NCBI GenBank assembly: GCA_020631295.1
Contig: JAHDHN010000080.1
Location: forward strand, 1-5,570
DNA length: 5,570 bases
Source of the DNA: Rickettsiales bacterium
GTDB taxonomy: Bacteria; Pseudomonadota; Alphaproteobacteria; Rickettsiales; UBA8987
Direction: 5' to 3'
The position numbers were made by a program, and so were the translations under genes. Under the pieces are notes generated by a model, which was not told the origin of the DNA, made no database searches, and saw nothing but the letters and a program-made list of their open reading frames with translations. Numbering within the stretch: the first letter of the stretch is position 1; each line of letters opens with the position of its first letter. Below are positions 5,483-5,570 of the stretch, piece by piece.

Positions 5483-5570
5483 GCCCTTGCGAAAGCGAGG
5501 GCCCAGAGCGAAACAATAGAATGTGCTTGTTAACCCTGGATCCCCGATCTGCGCTGCGCTTGTCAGGGAT
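5483..5570 (+). repeat. 88-bp intergenic palindromic repeat, copy B (runs to window edge)
   Basis: This copy matches 1471-1558 at 82 of 88 positions, same orientation, and may continue past the window. The GAAA-capped 8-bp hairpin is identical, and the second hairpin differs only by one base in its three-base tip loop. The other five differences are in the linker (matching copy A positions 1492, 1503, 1507, 1509 and 1510). It lies about 118 bp upstream of the TpsB start codon. TTCACTT (5467-5473) precedes it, as it does in copy A (1445-1451), although the rest of the left flank differs. Confidence 0.85.

Overview
The window looks like chromosomal DNA of an alphaproteobacterium of moderate GC content. 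The main clue is the cyclophilin, whose wording around QFFICFDD and LDGQYT is typical of alphaproteobacterial peptidylprolyl isomerases. The intergenic palindromic repeats also resemble the dispersed repeats known from Rickettsiales and related groups. This placement is from memory of family sequences, not from a search.

All four convincing genes lie on the minus strand. Read in the direction of transcription (right to left) they are: an outer-membrane two-partner-secretion transporter of the FhaC/ShlB type (5364-3706); a 613-residue SLC13/DASS-like inner-membrane permease with two central TrkA-C domains (3440-1599); a glycine-rich protein of unknown function starting at GTG (1281-649); and a cyclophilin-type peptidylprolyl isomerase with a signal peptide (589-32). 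The first two genes are separated by a good intrinsic terminator (3652-3687), so they are probably separate transcription units. The glycine-rich gene and the cyclophilin gene are only 59 bp apart with no terminator between them, and may be co-transcribed. No TpsA exoprotein partner for the TpsB gene is visible. The genes do not form an obvious pathway, although three of the four products are predicted to act at or beyond the inner membrane.

The most notable content is intergenic. An 88-bp element occurs twice in direct orientation (1471-1558 and 5483-5570, the second ending at the window edge), with 82 of 88 positions identical. Each copy contains two hairpins. The first has an 8-bp stem closed by a GAAA tetraloop and includes one G-U pair that forms only on the plus strand. 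All six differences between the copies fall in the linker or in a hairpin loop and none in a stem, as expected if RNA or DNA structure is being maintained. Copy A is also enclosed by an 18-bp closing stem (1443-1462 with 1564-1581). The two copies bracket the permease and TpsB genes. A different set of palindromes (3488-3591) lies between those two genes. No tRNA, rRNA, CRISPR array or transposase gene was seen.
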